This document shows, piece by piece, positions 36,443 through 47,492 of a stretch of 64,000 nt of DNA. Under the pieces are notes generated by a model that was not told where the DNA came from, ran no database searches, and saw nothing but the letters and a program-made list of their open reading frames with translations. Location: assembly GCF_907163135.1 (NCBI RefSeq), contig NZ_CAJQUA010000001.1, positions 945,001-1,009,000 on the forward strand. The letters run 5' to 3'. This stretch comes from Brachymonas denitrificans. Lineage in GTDB: Bacteria > Pseudomonadota > Gammaproteobacteria > Burkholderiales > Burkholderiaceae_C. The translations under genes and the position numbers were made by a program. How positions within the stretch are numbered: position 1 is the stretch's first letter; each line of letters starts with the position of its first letter.

Positions 36443-36488
36443 AAGGCCTGCGCGGCAGACTGCAAGCCCGCCGGCAGGCCTTTGGTTC
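36443..36488 (-). terminator. hairpin after tig
   Basis: AAGGCCTGC (36443-36451) and GCAGGCCTT (36474-36482) pair over 9 bp, followed on the minus strand by ATTTATTG. It is about 50 bases past the tig stop. Partial termination is likely, leaving read-through or an internal promoter for clpP. Confidence 0.55.
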
Positions 36489-36531
36489 GAGTGCGTTGCT
36501 ATCGCAGGGACAGGACGCCTCGTCCAGGCGA

Positions 36532-37842
36532 TCAGGCCTGGCCCATCAGCTCGTCGAAGCTCACCTTCTTCTCGCTGACCTTGGCCTTGCCAAGCACGAA
36601 GTCGGTGACGTTATTCTCGGTCACGACGGCTTCGATCTCGGCCATGCGCTGCTGGTCACCGGTGTACCAGCGGGCCACGTCCTCGGGCTTCTCGTAGCTG
36701 GCAGCCAGTTCCTGCACGTGGGCCTGCACCTGCTCGGGCGTGGCCAGCAGGTTGTTGGCACGCACCAGGTCGGCCACGATCAGGCCCAGGCGCACGCGAC
36801 GCTCGGCCTGGTCCTTGAACAGGTCGCCGGGGATCGGAGCCTTGTCGGCGTCCTTGATGCCGCGCTGCTTCAGGTCGGCACGGGCATTGGCCACCATGTT
36901 GTTGATCTCGGCCTGCACACTGGCCTTGGGCAGGTCCAGCTCGGCGTTGGCCACCAGGGCATCCATCACAGCCGTCTTGTTGCGGGCCAGCACGCGGTAC
37001 TTGACCTCGCGCTCCAGGTTCTTGCGGATGTCGGCACGCAGGCCGTCCACGGTGGCTTCGGCCACGCCCAGCTGCTTGGCGAACTCGTCGTTCACTTCGG
37101 GCAGGTGGGCGGCTTCCAGCTTCTTCACGGTCACCAGGAAGTCTGCCGTCTTGCCAGCCACGTCCTTGCCGTGGTAGTCCTCGGGGAAGGCCAGCGGGAA
37201 AGTCTTGCTCTCGCCGATCTTCATGCCGCGCACGGCGTCTTCGAACTCGGCCAGCATCTGGCCTTCGCCGACCAGGTACTGGAAGTCTTCGGCCTTGCCG
37301 CCGGCGAACACTTCACCGTCGATCTTGCCTTCGAAGTCCACGGTCACGCGGTCGCCGTCCACGGCCGGCTCGTCCTTGCCGCGCTGACTGAAGGTGCGGC
37401 GCTGCTTGCGCAGGATGTCGATGGTGCGCTCGACGGCAGCATCGTCCACCTCGGCGGTCAGCTTCTCGACTTCGGCTTCGGCCAGATCCTTGAACTGCAC
37501 TTCGGGGTACACCTCGAACACGGCGTCGAACAGCATCTCGCCTTCGGCGGCACCTTCCTTCTCGCTGATGGAGGGCTGGCCGGCCACGCGCAGATCGGCT
37601 TCGGTGGCAGCCTTGAAGAAGGCTTCGCCAACCTTGTCGTTGATCACTTCATACTGGACACCGGGGCCGTACTGGTTGGCCACCACGCTCAGCGGCACCT
37701 TGCCAGGACGGAAGCCGTCCATCTTGACGGTGCGGGCCAGACGCTGCAGGCGCTTGGTCACTTCATCCTGCACTTCCTTGACGGGCACGGACAGGACGAT
37801 CTTGCGCTCCAGCTTTTCCAGGGTTTCGACGTTCACGGACAT
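36532..37842 (-). CDS. tig: trigger factor
   Basis: Trigger factor is the ribosome-bound chaperone and peptidyl-prolyl isomerase that meets nascent chains. The 436-residue protein starts MSVNVETLEKLERKI with the ribosome-binding signature GFRPGKVP at about residues 45-52, an FKBP-type PPIase core near 155-235 and the helical C-terminal arms. AAAGGAA precedes the ATG at 8 bases. Its transcript probably begins at or upstream of the tRNA-Leu gene 67 bases away. Confidence 0.97.
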   Translation of the reverse strand: MSVNVETLEKLERKIVLSVPVKEVQDEVTKRLQRLARTVKMDGFRPGKVPLSVVANQYGPGVQYEVINDKVGEAFFKAATEADLRVAGQPSISEKEGAAEGEMLFDAVFEVYPEVQFKDLAEAEVEKLTAEVDDAAVERTIDILRKQRRTFSQRGKDEPAVDGDRVTVDFEGKIDGEVFAGGKAEDFQYLVGEGQMLAEFEDAVRGMKIGESKTFPLAFPEDYHGKDVAGKTADFLVTVKKLEAAHLPEVNDEFAKQLGVAEATVDGLRADIRKNLEREVKYRVLARNKTAVMDALVANAELDLPKASVQAEINNMVANARADLKQRGIKDADKAPIPGDLFKDQAERRVRLGLIVADLVRANNLLATPEQVQAHVQELAASYEKPEDVARWYTGDQQRMAEIEAVVTENNVTDFVLGKAKVSEKKVSFDELMGQA

Positions 37843-37909
37843 GGGTGTGTTCCTTTGATCAGGCTAATGCAAGCGGCGCCGGGGACGGGCTTGCCATGAA
37901 AAGAATCTG

Positions 37910-37996
37910 TGGTGCGCGGGGGGGGACTCGAACCCCCACACCATTGCTGGCGTCAGGACCTAAACCTGGTGCGTCTACCAATTTCGCCACCCGCGC
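37910..37996 (-). tRNA. tRNA-Leu (anticodon UAG)
   Basis: An 87-base class II tRNA on the minus strand: acceptor GCGCGGG/CCCGCGC, D-arm TGGCGAAATTGGTAGACGCA, anticodon arm CCAGGTTTAGGTCCTG with UAG, a long variable arm (GCCAGCAATGGTG), T-arm GGGGGTTCGAGTCCCCC, discriminator A and an encoded CCA (37912-37910). It lies just upstream of tig with no terminator between. Confidence 0.96.
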
Positions 37997-38140
37997 TTGC
38001 GTTTGCGGATCAGTCACACCTGGGGCGGCTTCACCGAAAACGGGTAACATGCGATTTTAGCTGGCAAAAAGCCCGGTTTAGGGGCCCGGACAGATAATTC
38101 TGCCCTGCCACCCCGGTTTTTACTGTTACCTTCCGCATCC

Positions 38141-39010
38141 GTGCCTTCTCCCACCCCGCCACCTGTCACGCATTACGAGAACTTTCCGGTGGCGAGCCTG
38201 CTGTGCCCGAAGCCACTGCGACCGGCGGTGGCAGCCATCTATCATTTCGCGCGCACTGCCGACGATCTGGCGGATGAAGGCGAACTGGAGGCCGGCGAGC
38301 GTCTGCTGGCGTTGCACCGCTATCGCCGGGCGCTGGAACTGGCCACTGCGCCTGCGCCCTACCCGGCTGATGGCGACTGGCCGGACGTGATGCCCCCCCT
38401 GCAGCATGCCGTGAGGCAACACGATCTGCCCGCGGCTCTGCTGCACGACCTGCTCACGGCCTTTGAACGTGACATCCTGCATTCGGAAGCCGTCGCCGTC
38501 TACCCCCGCCATGATGACCTGATCGACTACGCCCGCTATTCCGCCAATCCGGTGGGACGGCTGATGTTGCACCTGTATGGCGTGCGCTCGGAGCCTGCGC
38601 TGCGACAGAGCGATGCCATCTGCACCGCGCTGCAGCTGTTCAACTTCTGGCAGGACATCTCGGTGGACGTGTCCCGCGGCCGCTACTACCTGCCGCAGGA
38701 TCTGGCGGATCGCCATGGCGTGGATTGCCGTGACCCCATGCATGCACCGGCAGCGCAGCGAGCAGCCCTGCTGCAAGAATTGCTGGAACGCGCGCGCGGG
38801 CTGATGTCGCAAGGGGCGGCGTTGCCGGAAGCCGTGGCTGGTATCGCCGGCCGCAAGGCCGCCTGGGAGCTGCGCCTGGTCATGCAAGGCGGGCTGCGCA
38901 TCGGGGAAAAAACCGCGAAACTGGGAGCGGAAGCCTTCAGCAAGCGACCTCGCATCGGAGCCATGGATGGGCTGCTCATGCTCGCCCGCAGCCTGCAGCC
39001 CTTGCGCTGA
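38141..39010 (+). CDS. hpnC: squalene biosynthesis protein HpnC
   Basis: HpnC, with HpnD and HpnE, makes squalene from farnesyl diphosphate in three steps; HpnC converts presqualene diphosphate to hydroxysqualene. The 289-residue trans-prenyltransferase-like protein has VTHYENFPVAS, the first Asp-rich motif ARTADDLADEG and the second region LFNFWQDISVD. A GTG at 38141 is the only start that keeps the conserved VTHYENF end close to the N-terminus; there is no clear Shine-Dalgarno. Confidence 0.93.
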   Translation: MPSPTPPPVTHYENFPVASLLCPKPLRPAVAAIYHFARTADDLADEGELEAGERLLALHRYRRALELATAPAPYPADGDWPDVMPPLQHAVRQHDLPAALLHDLLTAFERDILHSEAVAVYPRHDDLIDYARYSANPVGRLMLHLYGVRSEPALRQSDAICTALQLFNFWQDISVDVSRGRYYLPQDLADRHGVDCRDPMHAPAAQRAALLQELLERARGLMSQGAALPEAVAGIAGRKAAWELRLVMQGGLRIGEKTAKLGAEAFSKRPRIGAMDGLLMLARSLQPLR

Positions 39011-39101
39011 ACGTCCTGCACACGGCAGAGCAAGCCCCCCCCCGTCACGCCGGCGCCCCATTTGCATGGGACAATAGCCGCCACTCCCACTGAGCGCACC
39101 C

Positions 39102-39965
39102 ATGTCCGAAACCACGCCCGCCACGCCCCAGCAGTACGTCCAGCAAAAAGCCGCCGCATCCGGCAGCAGCTTCTACTATGCGTTCCTGTTCCTGCCCGCC
39201 GAACGACGCGCCGCCATCACGGCCTTCTATGCGTTCTGCCGCGAAGTGGATGACGTGGTGGATGAAGTGAGCGACCCGAGCCTGGCACAGACCAAGCTGG
39301 CGTGGTGGGAAAACGAGGTGCGACAGTCCTTTGCCGGCAAGCCCACGCATCCCGTCATGCGCGCCCTGATGCGGCACGCCCCCACCTTCGGAATCGAGCA
39401 GCGTCACCTGATGGCGGTGATCGAAGGCTGCCAAATGGACCTGCAGCAAACGCGCTACCTCGACTTTGCCGGGCTGCAGCGCTACTGCCACCTTGTCGCC
39501 GGCATCGTCGGCGAAGTCTCGGCCCGCATCTTCGGCCAGACCGAACAGCAAACCACCGAATACGCACACCAACTCGGCCTGGCGCTGCAGCTCACCAACA
39601 TCATCCGCGACGTCGGCGAAGACGCCATGCGCGGCCGCATCTACCTGCCCATCAGCGACCTGCAGCACTTCGGCGTCAAGGCCAGCTCCATTCTGGCACG
39701 CGAATACAGTCCGGAGTTTGTCGAGATGATGCGCTACCAGGCCCAACGCGCACACCAGTACTACGACAAGGCTCTGGCCCTGTTGCCCGCGTCAGAGCGC
39801 CGCGCCCAGAAACCCGGCCTGATGATGGCCAGCATCTACCGCACCCTGCTGCGCGAGATCGAACAGGAAAACTTCCAGGTGCTGCACCAGCGCATCAGCC
39901 TGACGCCGCTGCGCAAGTTCTGGCTGGCCTGGAAGGTGCAGGCGCTGGGAGCGCACCGGATCTGA
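39102..39965 (+). CDS. hpnD: presqualene diphosphate synthase HpnD
   Basis: HpnD joins two farnesyl diphosphates to give presqualene diphosphate. The 287-residue protein carries FYYAFLFLP, the first Asp-rich EVDDVVDEV and the second NIIRDVGEDAMRGRIYLP. Its ATG is 91 bases after the hpnC stop, in a spacer without a visible promoter, so one transcript probably covers hpnC, hpnD and hpnE. Confidence 0.95.
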   Translation: MSETTPATPQQYVQQKAAASGSSFYYAFLFLPAERRAAITAFYAFCREVDDVVDEVSDPSLAQTKLAWWENEVRQSFAGKPTHPVMRALMRHAPTFGIEQRHLMAVIEGCQMDLQQTRYLDFAGLQRYCHLVAGIVGEVSARIFGQTEQQTTEYAHQLGLALQLTNIIRDVGEDAMRGRIYLPISDLQHFGVKASSILAREYSPEFVEMMRYQAQRAHQYYDKALALLPASERRAQKPGLMMASIYRTLLREIEQENFQVLHQRISLTPLRKFWLAWKVQALGAHRI

Positions 39966-40089
39966 GGGCGGGTAGCAGTGACTCGGAAGGCGAACAAAAG
40001 CCCGCGCACGTCCGGCGACCTGGGCCTATGCCGGAGCCACTGATATGAGAGTGCCACAGCCCGACACGTTCGCAACCGTGGGTCCGGAA

Positions 40090-41418
40090 ATGCAAATGCC
40101 ACTGCAAGTCGCGGTTATCGGCGCCGGCTGGGCAGGATGCGCCGCGGCCGTGGCCGCAACACGCCAGGGGCACGCGGTGACGCTCTTCGAAGCCGCTGCC
40201 GAACCCGGCGGCCGGGCGCGCAGCGTCACGCTGCCGGACGGCACTACGCTGGACAACGGCCAGCACATTCTGATCGGCGCCTACCGCGAATCCCTGCGTC
40301 TGATGCAGGAGCTTGGCGTGGATACACAGAGCGCCCTGCTCCGCCTGCCTCTGGATCTGCGCACACCCGATGGCCATGGACTGTGCATGCCTTCACCCGC
40401 CGGCCACCCGCAGCTCGATGTACTGCGCGCCATCCTGCGGGCGCGCGGATGGAGCTGGGCGGCGCGGCTCTCGCTGCTGCGGGTTGCTGCCCGCTGGCAA
40501 TGGCAGCGCTTCCGCGCAGCGGAACGCGCAACGGTGCAGGACGTGTGCCATGGCCTGCATCCGCGCGTGATGGCCGATCTTGTCACGCCCCTGTGCATAT
40601 CCGCTTTCAACAGCCAGCCTGCAGACACCAGTGGCTCGGTATTTCTGCGCGTACTGCAGGATGCCCTGCTGGCCGAACGCGGTGGTTCGGATGCGCTGAT
40701 TGCACGCGAGTCGCTCGGCGAACTGCTGCCCCGCCCCGCCGCACAGTGGCTGGAACGCAAGGGAGCCAGCGTCCATCTCGGCTGTCGCGTACGAGTGATC
40801 CATCGATCACATCAGGGAATGTGGGAGCTTGCGCACGACTGCAAGGCAGCGGCCTCACAGGTCGGGCGTTTTGACCGCATCATTCTGGCCGTACCCGCAC
40901 GTGAGGCAGCGCGCCTGGTCAGCAGCATTGCCCCGAAATGGGCCGACGTTGCCCGGACTTTGCAGCATGCGCCCATCGCCACTACCTACGCCCGGTACGT
41001 TGGCTCCAAACCGCTGCCCCCCATGCAGGCCCTGCGCGACACCCCGGAACGCCCCGCACAATTCGTCTTCAGCCACGATGCGCAGGCGAGAACAACAAGT
41101 GGCGGCCGCAAGGAACAACTGCTGGCTTTCGTGACCAGTTGCTGCGAACTGGAGCGAGACGCCCTGGAAAACGCCATCCGGGCACAGGCCAGCGAGCAAC
41201 TCGGCCTGGAGCAGCTCGACATCATCGCCACGCTGGTAGACAAGCGTGCGACCTTTATGTGCCACGCTGGGGTGCTGCGTCCTCCGGCCGGTATCGCTGC
41301 AGGTCTGCAAGCTTGCGGGGATTACGTGGAAGGTCCTTATCCGGCGACTCTGGAAGGCGCCGTCCGTAGTGGCCTGGCTGCGGCAACAGCCTTGCCTGCC
41401 GCATCGGTTAACTGCTGA
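40090..41418 (+). CDS. hpnE: hydroxysqualene dehydroxylase HpnE
   Basis: HpnE is the FAD-dependent amine-oxidase-like protein that reduces hydroxysqualene to squalene. The 442-residue protein starts MQMPLQVAVIGAGWAGCAAA with the dinucleotide-binding GxGxxG loop and FEAAAEPGGRA, and ends with a second FAD contact region (CGDYVEGPYPATLEGAVRSG). Starts at 40090 or 40096 both fit; the upstream ATG at 40045 adds 15 unconserved residues. No squalene-hopene cyclase follows in the window. Confidence 0.92.
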   Translation: MQMPLQVAVIGAGWAGCAAAVAATRQGHAVTLFEAAAEPGGRARSVTLPDGTTLDNGQHILIGAYRESLRLMQELGVDTQSALLRLPLDLRTPDGHGLCMPSPAGHPQLDVLRAILRARGWSWAARLSLLRVAARWQWQRFRAAERATVQDVCHGLHPRVMADLVTPLCISAFNSQPADTSGSVFLRVLQDALLAERGGSDALIARESLGELLPRPAAQWLERKGASVHLGCRVRVIHRSHQGMWELAHDCKAAASQVGRFDRIILAVPAREAARLVSSIAPKWADVARTLQHAPIATTYARYVGSKPLPPMQALRDTPERPAQFVFSHDAQARTTSGGRKEQLLAFVTSCCELERDALENAIRAQASEQLGLEQLDIIATLVDKRATFMCHAGVLRPPAGIAAGLQACGDYVEGPYPATLEGAVRSGLAAATALPAASVNC

Positions 41419-41457
41419 CTACTGACTGCTGACGACAGACCGCAGACCGCAGACCGC
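41411..41457. repeat. tandem short repeats between hpnE and der
   Basis: ACTGCTGAC occurs at 41411-41419 and 41425-41433, then AGACCGC is repeated three times in tandem (41437-41457). Together they fill nearly all of the 43-base gap between the convergent stops and overlap the hpnE stop. They may vary in copy number between strains; no terminator hairpin is seen. Confidence 0.7.
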
Positions 41458-41461
41458 CAGC

Positions 41462-42802
41462 TTACTCCTTGTCCGCGTACGGGTTGTGCGAGGTTTTCAT
41501 CTCGATGCGCAGCGGCGTGCCGATCAGGTTGAACTGCTTGCGCAGCCGGCCTTCCAGATAGCGCTTGTAGGCATCGGTGACGTGTTCCAGCGAATTGCCG
41601 TGCACCACCACCACCGGCGGATTCATGCCGCCCTGGTGCGCATAGCGCAGCTTGGGACGGAACATGCCCGAGCGCTTGGGCGCCTGGAATTGCACTGCCT
41701 CGTGCAGCAGTCGCGTGAGCTGCGGCGTGGACATCTTGATGTTCGCCGCCTTGTGCGCCTGGATGATGGACTGCCATACCGGGCCCAGACCCTGGCGCTT
41801 GATGGCAGAAATATAGTGCAGCGCGGCAAACTTGAGGAATGCCAGCCGCGTCTCCACCGAACGCAGCACCAGCTCGCGCTGGTACTCGTCAACTGCGTCC
41901 CACTTGTTGATCGCCACCACCACGGCGCGACCACTTTCCAGGATGAAGCCGGCGATATGCGCGTCCTGGTCCGTCACGCCCTGCGTGGCATCCAGCAACA
42001 GCAGCACCACGTTGGCCGACTCGATCGCCTGCAGTGTCTTGACCACCGAGAACTTCTCGATCGCCTCGAACACCTTGCCCTTGCGCCGCAGGCCGGCGGT
42101 ATCGATCAGCTCGAATTTCTGGCCGTTGCGCTCGAAAGGCACGCTGATGGCATCCCGCGTGGTGCCCGGCATGTCGAAGGCCACCAGGCGCTCCTCGCCC
42201 AGCCAGGTGTTGATCAGCGTGGACTTGCCGACGTTCGGACGGCCGGCCACGGCCAGCTTGATGACGCCTTCGCTTTCATCCGGCGCATCTTCGTCCGGCT
42301 CGGGCATGCCGATGCTGTCGAGTGCAAAATCGATCAGGCTGCGAATGCCCTGGCCGTGCGCCGCCGATACGGGGTACACCTCGCCCAAGCCGAGCTCGTA
42401 GAAGTCGACCAGTTGCTGGCCTTCCTTCATGCCCTCGGCCTTGTTGGCCACCAGGATGGCGGTCTTGCCCAGGCGACGCAGGTAGTTGGCAATGTCATGA
42501 TCCTGTGCCGACAAGCCGGCACGCGCGTCCACGATGAACAGCACCACATCCGCCTCGGCCACGGCCTGCTGCGTCTGGCGCGCCATTTCGCGGAAGATGC
42601 TGCCTTCGCCCGCATCGGGCTCGAAGCCCCCCGTATCGATGACGATGTATTCGCGTCGCCCCTGGCGGCCGTTGCCATAGTGGCGGTCCCGCGTCAGGCC
42701 GGCAAAGTCGGCCACGATCGCGTCCCGCGACTTGGTCATCCGGTTGAACAGCGTGGATTTGCCCACATTGGGCCGCCCGACAAGGGCAATGACAGGTTTC
42801 AT
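41462..42802 (-). CDS. der: ribosome-associated GTPase Der (EngA)
   Basis: Der is an essential tandem GTPase of 50S assembly. The 446-residue protein has two G domains, each with [10 protein letters not shown] (the first at residues 9-18), switch/G3 DTGG and DTAG motifs, NKxD loops (NKAEG and NKWD), and the C-terminal KH-like domain. I start at the Met at 42802 ([12 protein letters not shown]). It closes the long operon that begins at ndk, 15 bases after bamB. Confidence 0.98.
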   Translation of the reverse strand: MKPVIALVGRPNVGKSTLFNRMTKSRDAIVADFAGLTRDRHYGNGRQGRREYIVIDTGGFEPDAGEGSIFREMARQTQQAVAEADVVLFIVDARAGLSAQDHDIANYLRRLGKTAILVANKAEGMKEGQQLVDFYELGLGEVYPVSAAHGQGIRSLIDFALDSIGMPEPDEDAPDESEGVIKLAVAGRPNVGKSTLINTWLGEERLVAFDMPGTTRDAISVPFERNGQKFELIDTAGLRRKGKVFEAIEKFSVVKTLQAIESANVVLLLLDATQGVTDQDAHIAGFILESGRAVVVAINKWDAVDEYQRELVLRSVETRLAFLKFAALHYISAIKRQGLGPVWQSIIQAHKAANIKMSTPQLTRLLHEAVQFQAPKRSGMFRPKLRYAHQGGMNPPVVVVHGNSLEHVTDAYKRYLEGRLRKQFNLIGTPLRIEMKTSHNPYADKE

Positions 42803-42817
42803 GACAAACAATCAGGA

Positions 42818-43969
42818 TCAGCGGGCTTGAATGGCGGTGACGGTGCCCTTGCTGCCCACGACAATCACCGAGTTGCCGGCCAGCACCGGCGCCACCCGGA
42901 TCGGGGCACCATCGGTGGCAACACGGTTCACCAGGGCGCCGCTCTGGCGCGCCAGCACATGCACATAACCCTGTGCGTCACCCACCAGCACCTGGTTGCC
43001 GGCCACCAGCGGCGCGCCCAGGCCGCGGTAACGCAGCGTGGTGTTGTTCCACACCGGATTGCCGTTGGCACGTTCCCAGGCCACCACGTTGCCGGAGTCA
43101 TCGCTACCGACCACGATCTGGGCATCGCCGGAAATGCCGGTCGACCCCGTGCTGGGCTGGCTCCACACGGTGTTGCCGCCGCCACCCAGCACGGCACAGC
43201 TCACGCCGGCCTGGAAGGTGCGCGTGCACAGGCTGCCGCCCTCGCGCGATGCGGGAGCCAGCACGTCGCCCATGCGGGCCACGTCGGTACCGCCACGGGC
43301 GCTGGCAACGCTGACCTGCATCAGCGGGGTGCCGTCGTCGGGATTGAACGCCACCACGCGGCCAGACACGCCTGCCAGCAGCGCACCACCAGCGGCAGTC
43401 AGCAGCGAGCCCTGACGCAGCACCAGCCCGTCATCAGCGGCACGGGCCTTCTGCGTCCACAGGCGGAAGCCATTGCCGCCATCGTAGGCGGCCACGCTGC
43501 GGTCGGCACCCAGCACGAACACACGGCCACCCGCCACCAGCGGCGCAGTATAGACACGCGTATCCAGCGGGATGCGCCATTGCTCCTTGCCACCCCGCAG
43601 GGCGACCAGTTCGTTGCGGTCGGTCACCACGGCTGCCGTGGTGCCATCGCTGCCGACACCGGCGCTGATCCCCTTGCCGACGGAAGCCTGCCACAGCACG
43701 GAACCGCTGCCGGCCTGCATGGCCTGCACGTTGCCGCGGCTGTCAGCCACCACAATCTCGTTGCCAACCGTTGCTACCTGCAGCGGGAAATTCACCTCGG
43801 CAGGCAGCTTCTGGCTCCAGGCCACGCCGGCCGGCACGCTGGCCGGGTTGGCCTGCAGCGGCGACGGCGGCGGAGGCTTGTTGCCGGAACAGGCCGCCAG
43901 GACGGCCACCGTGCAGGATGCCAGCAGCCAGCGGCCAGCGGAGGACTTCAGGGAGCGACGCGGGATCAT
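42818..43969 (-). CDS. bamB: outer membrane protein assembly lipoprotein BamB
   Basis: BamB is the beta-propeller lipoprotein of the BAM complex that inserts beta-barrel proteins in the outer membrane. The 383-residue protein has a lipobox LAAC with lipidated C27, then repeated PQQ/WD-like blades (AGSGSVLWQ, GGNGFRLWTQ, WERANGNPVW). The start at 43969 gives a proper signal peptide. It lies between yfgM-like and der genes, its usual place. Confidence 0.94.
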   Translation of the reverse strand: MIPRRSLKSSAGRWLLASCTVAVLAACSGNKPPPPSPLQANPASVPAGVAWSQKLPAEVNFPLQVATVGNEIVVADSRGNVQAMQAGSGSVLWQASVGKGISAGVGSDGTTAAVVTDRNELVALRGGKEQWRIPLDTRVYTAPLVAGGRVFVLGADRSVAAYDGGNGFRLWTQKARAADDGLVLRQGSLLTAAGGALLAGVSGRVVAFNPDDGTPLMQVSVASARGGTDVARMGDVLAPASREGGSLCTRTFQAGVSCAVLGGGGNTVWSQPSTGSTGISGDAQIVVGSDDSGNVVAWERANGNPVWNNTTLRYRGLGAPLVAGNQVLVGDAQGYVHVLARQSGALVNRVATDGAPIRVAPVLAGNSVIVVGSKGTVTAIQAR

Positions 43970-44009
43970 GCTGTCTCCTTCGGAAAATGGTCGGACGGAT
44001 TCTTGGCGA

Positions 44010-44804
44010 TCAGCCGGCAGAAGCCGGTGCGCTGGCAGGCGCAGCTGCGCTCGAAGCGGCAGCGGAGGCTGCGGGTGCTGTGATACTGGCCGGTGCTTCT
44101 GCAGGGGCAGCCTCCTCGGCAGCATCCTGCTTGCCGAAATTCGGATCGATGGTGCTGACGTCTACGCCCAGCGCCGTCAGCTTCATGGCGATCATCTGAC
44201 GGTACGGCTGGCCGGCTTCGATGCCCTTGAACGCGGTGGTATAGGACTTGATGGCCTCGGCATTCTTGCCCTGCAGCGACTGCACATCACCCAGGCGATC
44301 GGCGGCCAGAGCGGCAAATTCGGGCTGGATGTCGGTGGAGAGCTGCTGCACGGCCTGATCGTACTGCTTCTGCTGCGTCAACAGCGAGGCCAGTTGCAGC
44401 CTGGCCAGGCTTTGCAGGCCCTTGTCGGTCGAGGAAGCGGCAGCAGCCGACAAGGCATTACGCGCCTGGTCCAGCTGACCCTTCTCGAAGAACACCTTGG
44501 CTGCCAAAAGGTTGGCCTGCTGTGCATAGGTGGTCGACTTGTAATCATCCTGCATGGCCTTGAGCGAACTGGCCAGCTTGGTCGTATCGCCCGCCTCGGC
44601 GTTGGCCTGCACCTGGTCGTACAGACCGGAAGCCTGGCCCGCCTGGCGCGACTGGTACCAGTCGTAGCCACGCCAGCCGGCAAAACCCAGCAGCGCCACG
44701 ATGAGCACGCCGCTGATCAGGTTGCCCCAGCGCTCCCAGAAGTGCTTGAGCTTGTCGAGTTGTTCCTGTTCTTCCAGGTCGAGGTTCTGAATCTGAATCG
44801 CCAT
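44010..44804 (-). CDS. YfgM-like tetratricopeptide protein of the Sec periplasmic chaperone network
   Basis: A 264-residue single-pass protein: cytoplasmic N-terminus LDLEEQEQLDKLKHFWERWGN, one transmembrane helix at about residues 29-47, then a TPR-rich periplasmic domain, and an Ala/Pro-rich tail (about 225-264). E. coli YfgM, encoded at the same place between hisS and bamB, associates with PpiD and SecYEG. The tail is longer than in E. coli. Gaps of 58 and 40 bases join it to hisS and bamB. Confidence 0.88.
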   Translation of the reverse strand: MAIQIQNLDLEEQEQLDKLKHFWERWGNLISGVLIVALLGFAGWRGYDWYQSRQAGQASGLYDQVQANAEAGDTTKLASSLKAMQDDYKSTTYAQQANLLAAKVFFEKGQLDQARNALSAAAASSTDKGLQSLARLQLASLLTQQKQYDQAVQQLSTDIQPEFAALAADRLGDVQSLQGKNAEAIKSYTTAFKGIEAGQPYRQMIAMKLTALGVDVSTIDPNFGKQDAAEEAAPAEAPASITAPAASAAASSAAAPASAPASAG

Positions 44805-44862
44805 GCTTGTTCGAGCGTCCTGTCAAAAATGTCGTGATGCAAGGCCATGCCTTGCCCACGCG

Positions 44863-46152
44863 TCAATCCGATGATTGTAGGCGGTTCGCCCACTGCGCAA
44901 TTTCGGCCAGCGGTTTTTTCTCCTGCGCGCCGGCTCCGTCACGCAGCGATTTCACCGTAACGCAGCCTTCGGCCACTTCGTCGGCACCGAACACGAGCGC
45001 ATAACGCGCCCCGCTGCCGTCTGCCTTCTTGAATTGCGACTTGAAGCTGCCCATCTCGGCCGTGGCGCTGGCATGCATCTGCACCGAGACCCCCGCCATG
45101 CGCAGCTGCTGGATGGCCTGCATCGCCACCGGCAGGCTGGCCATGTCGGGAATCACGGCATAGGCATCCGGCACCGGGATGGCCGGCAGCAGGTTCTGCT
45201 CCTTCAGCAGCTCCAGCACACGTTCCACGCCCATGGCCCAGCCCACGCCAGGGGCCGGCTTGCCGCCCACCTGCTCGACCAGACCATCGTAACGGCCGCC
45301 GGCGCAGATGGTGCCCTGGGCGCCCAGGCTTTCTGTAATGAATTCAAACACGGTCAGGTTGTAATAGTCCAGACCGCGGACCAGACGCGGGTTGATGGTG
45401 AACTCCACGCCGTTGCTGCGCAGGATGGCCTGCAGCGTCTCGAATGCCTGCAACGAGGCTTCGCCCAGGAAATCCAGCAGGCGCGGGGCAGATTCCACCA
45501 CCGGCTTCATCGCCGGATTCTTGGTATCCAGAATGCGCAGCGGGTTGCTGTACAGACGGCGCTTGCCGTCCTCGTCCAGCAGGTCGGCATGGGCCTCGAA
45601 ATGGCGGATCAGCGCCTCGCGGTGCGCCTTGCGCTCGTCGGGCTGGCCCAGGCTGTTGATTTCCAGCCGAACATCGCGCACGCCCAACTGTTGCCACAGG
45701 CTGTGTGCCAGCAGGATCAGCTCGGCATCGACATGCGCACCGGCAAAGCCCAGCGCTTCGGCGCCTACCTGGTGGAACTGGCGGTAGCGGCCGCGCTGCG
45801 GGCGCTCATGGCGGAACATGGGGCCCATGTAGTACAGGCGCTTGCCACCTTCGTACAGCAGGTTGTTCTCGACCACGGCGCGCACCACGCCGGCGGTGTT
45901 CTCCGGGCGCAGCGTCAGCGCCTCACCGTTGAGCTTATCCTCGAAGGAGTACATCTCCTTCTCGACCACGTCCGTGACTTCGCCAAGGCTGCGCACGAAC
46001 AGGCCGGTGGGCTCGACGATGGGGGTGCGGATGTTGCGGTAGGCAAAGCGCGCCATTACCTCGCGCACTTGCTGTTCCAGCCATTCCCAGTGCGCCGACT
46101 GCGGCGGCAGCACATCGTTCATTCCCTTGATTGCGGTAATTTTTTCAGCCAT
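44863..46152 (-). CDS. hisS: histidine-tRNA ligase
   Basis: A class II synthetase of 429 residues charging tRNA-His. The frame starts [19 protein letters not shown]. Class II motif 2 appears as [19 protein letters not shown]-type sequence (split here), and the HisA-type motif [14 protein letters not shown] and AGGRYDGL are conserved. The start at 46152 is favoured; a second ATG is 9 bases upstream. It follows ispG by 57 bases. Confidence 0.97.
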   Translation of the reverse strand: MAEKITAIKGMNDVLPPQSAHWEWLEQQVREVMARFAYRNIRTPIVEPTGLFVRSLGEVTDVVEKEMYSFEDKLNGEALTLRPENTAGVVRAVVENNLLYEGGKRLYYMGPMFRHERPQRGRYRQFHQVGAEALGFAGAHVDAELILLAHSLWQQLGVRDVRLEINSLGQPDERKAHREALIRHFEAHADLLDEDGKRRLYSNPLRILDTKNPAMKPVVESAPRLLDFLGEASLQAFETLQAILRSNGVEFTINPRLVRGLDYYNLTVFEFITESLGAQGTICAGGRYDGLVEQVGGKPAPGVGWAMGVERVLELLKEQNLLPAIPVPDAYAVIPDMASLPVAMQAIQQLRMAGVSVQMHASATAEMGSFKSQFKKADGSGARYALVFGADEVAEGCVTVKSLRDGAGAQEKKPLAEIAQWANRLQSSD

Positions 46153-46209
46153 GGTATGCATTGCGGCCGGCTCTGGCGCGCAATGCGCACATCAGGCCGT
46201 GCCGGTGTT

Positions 46210-47478
<1,269 letters not shown>

Positions 47479-47492
47479 GAGGAATATTCCGT

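Noticed and set aside
37843-37909. A terminator between tRNA-Leu and tig
   Set aside because: GCAAGC and GCTTGC can pair across a long GC-rich loop, but no T tract follows, so read-through from the tRNA into tig is more likely.
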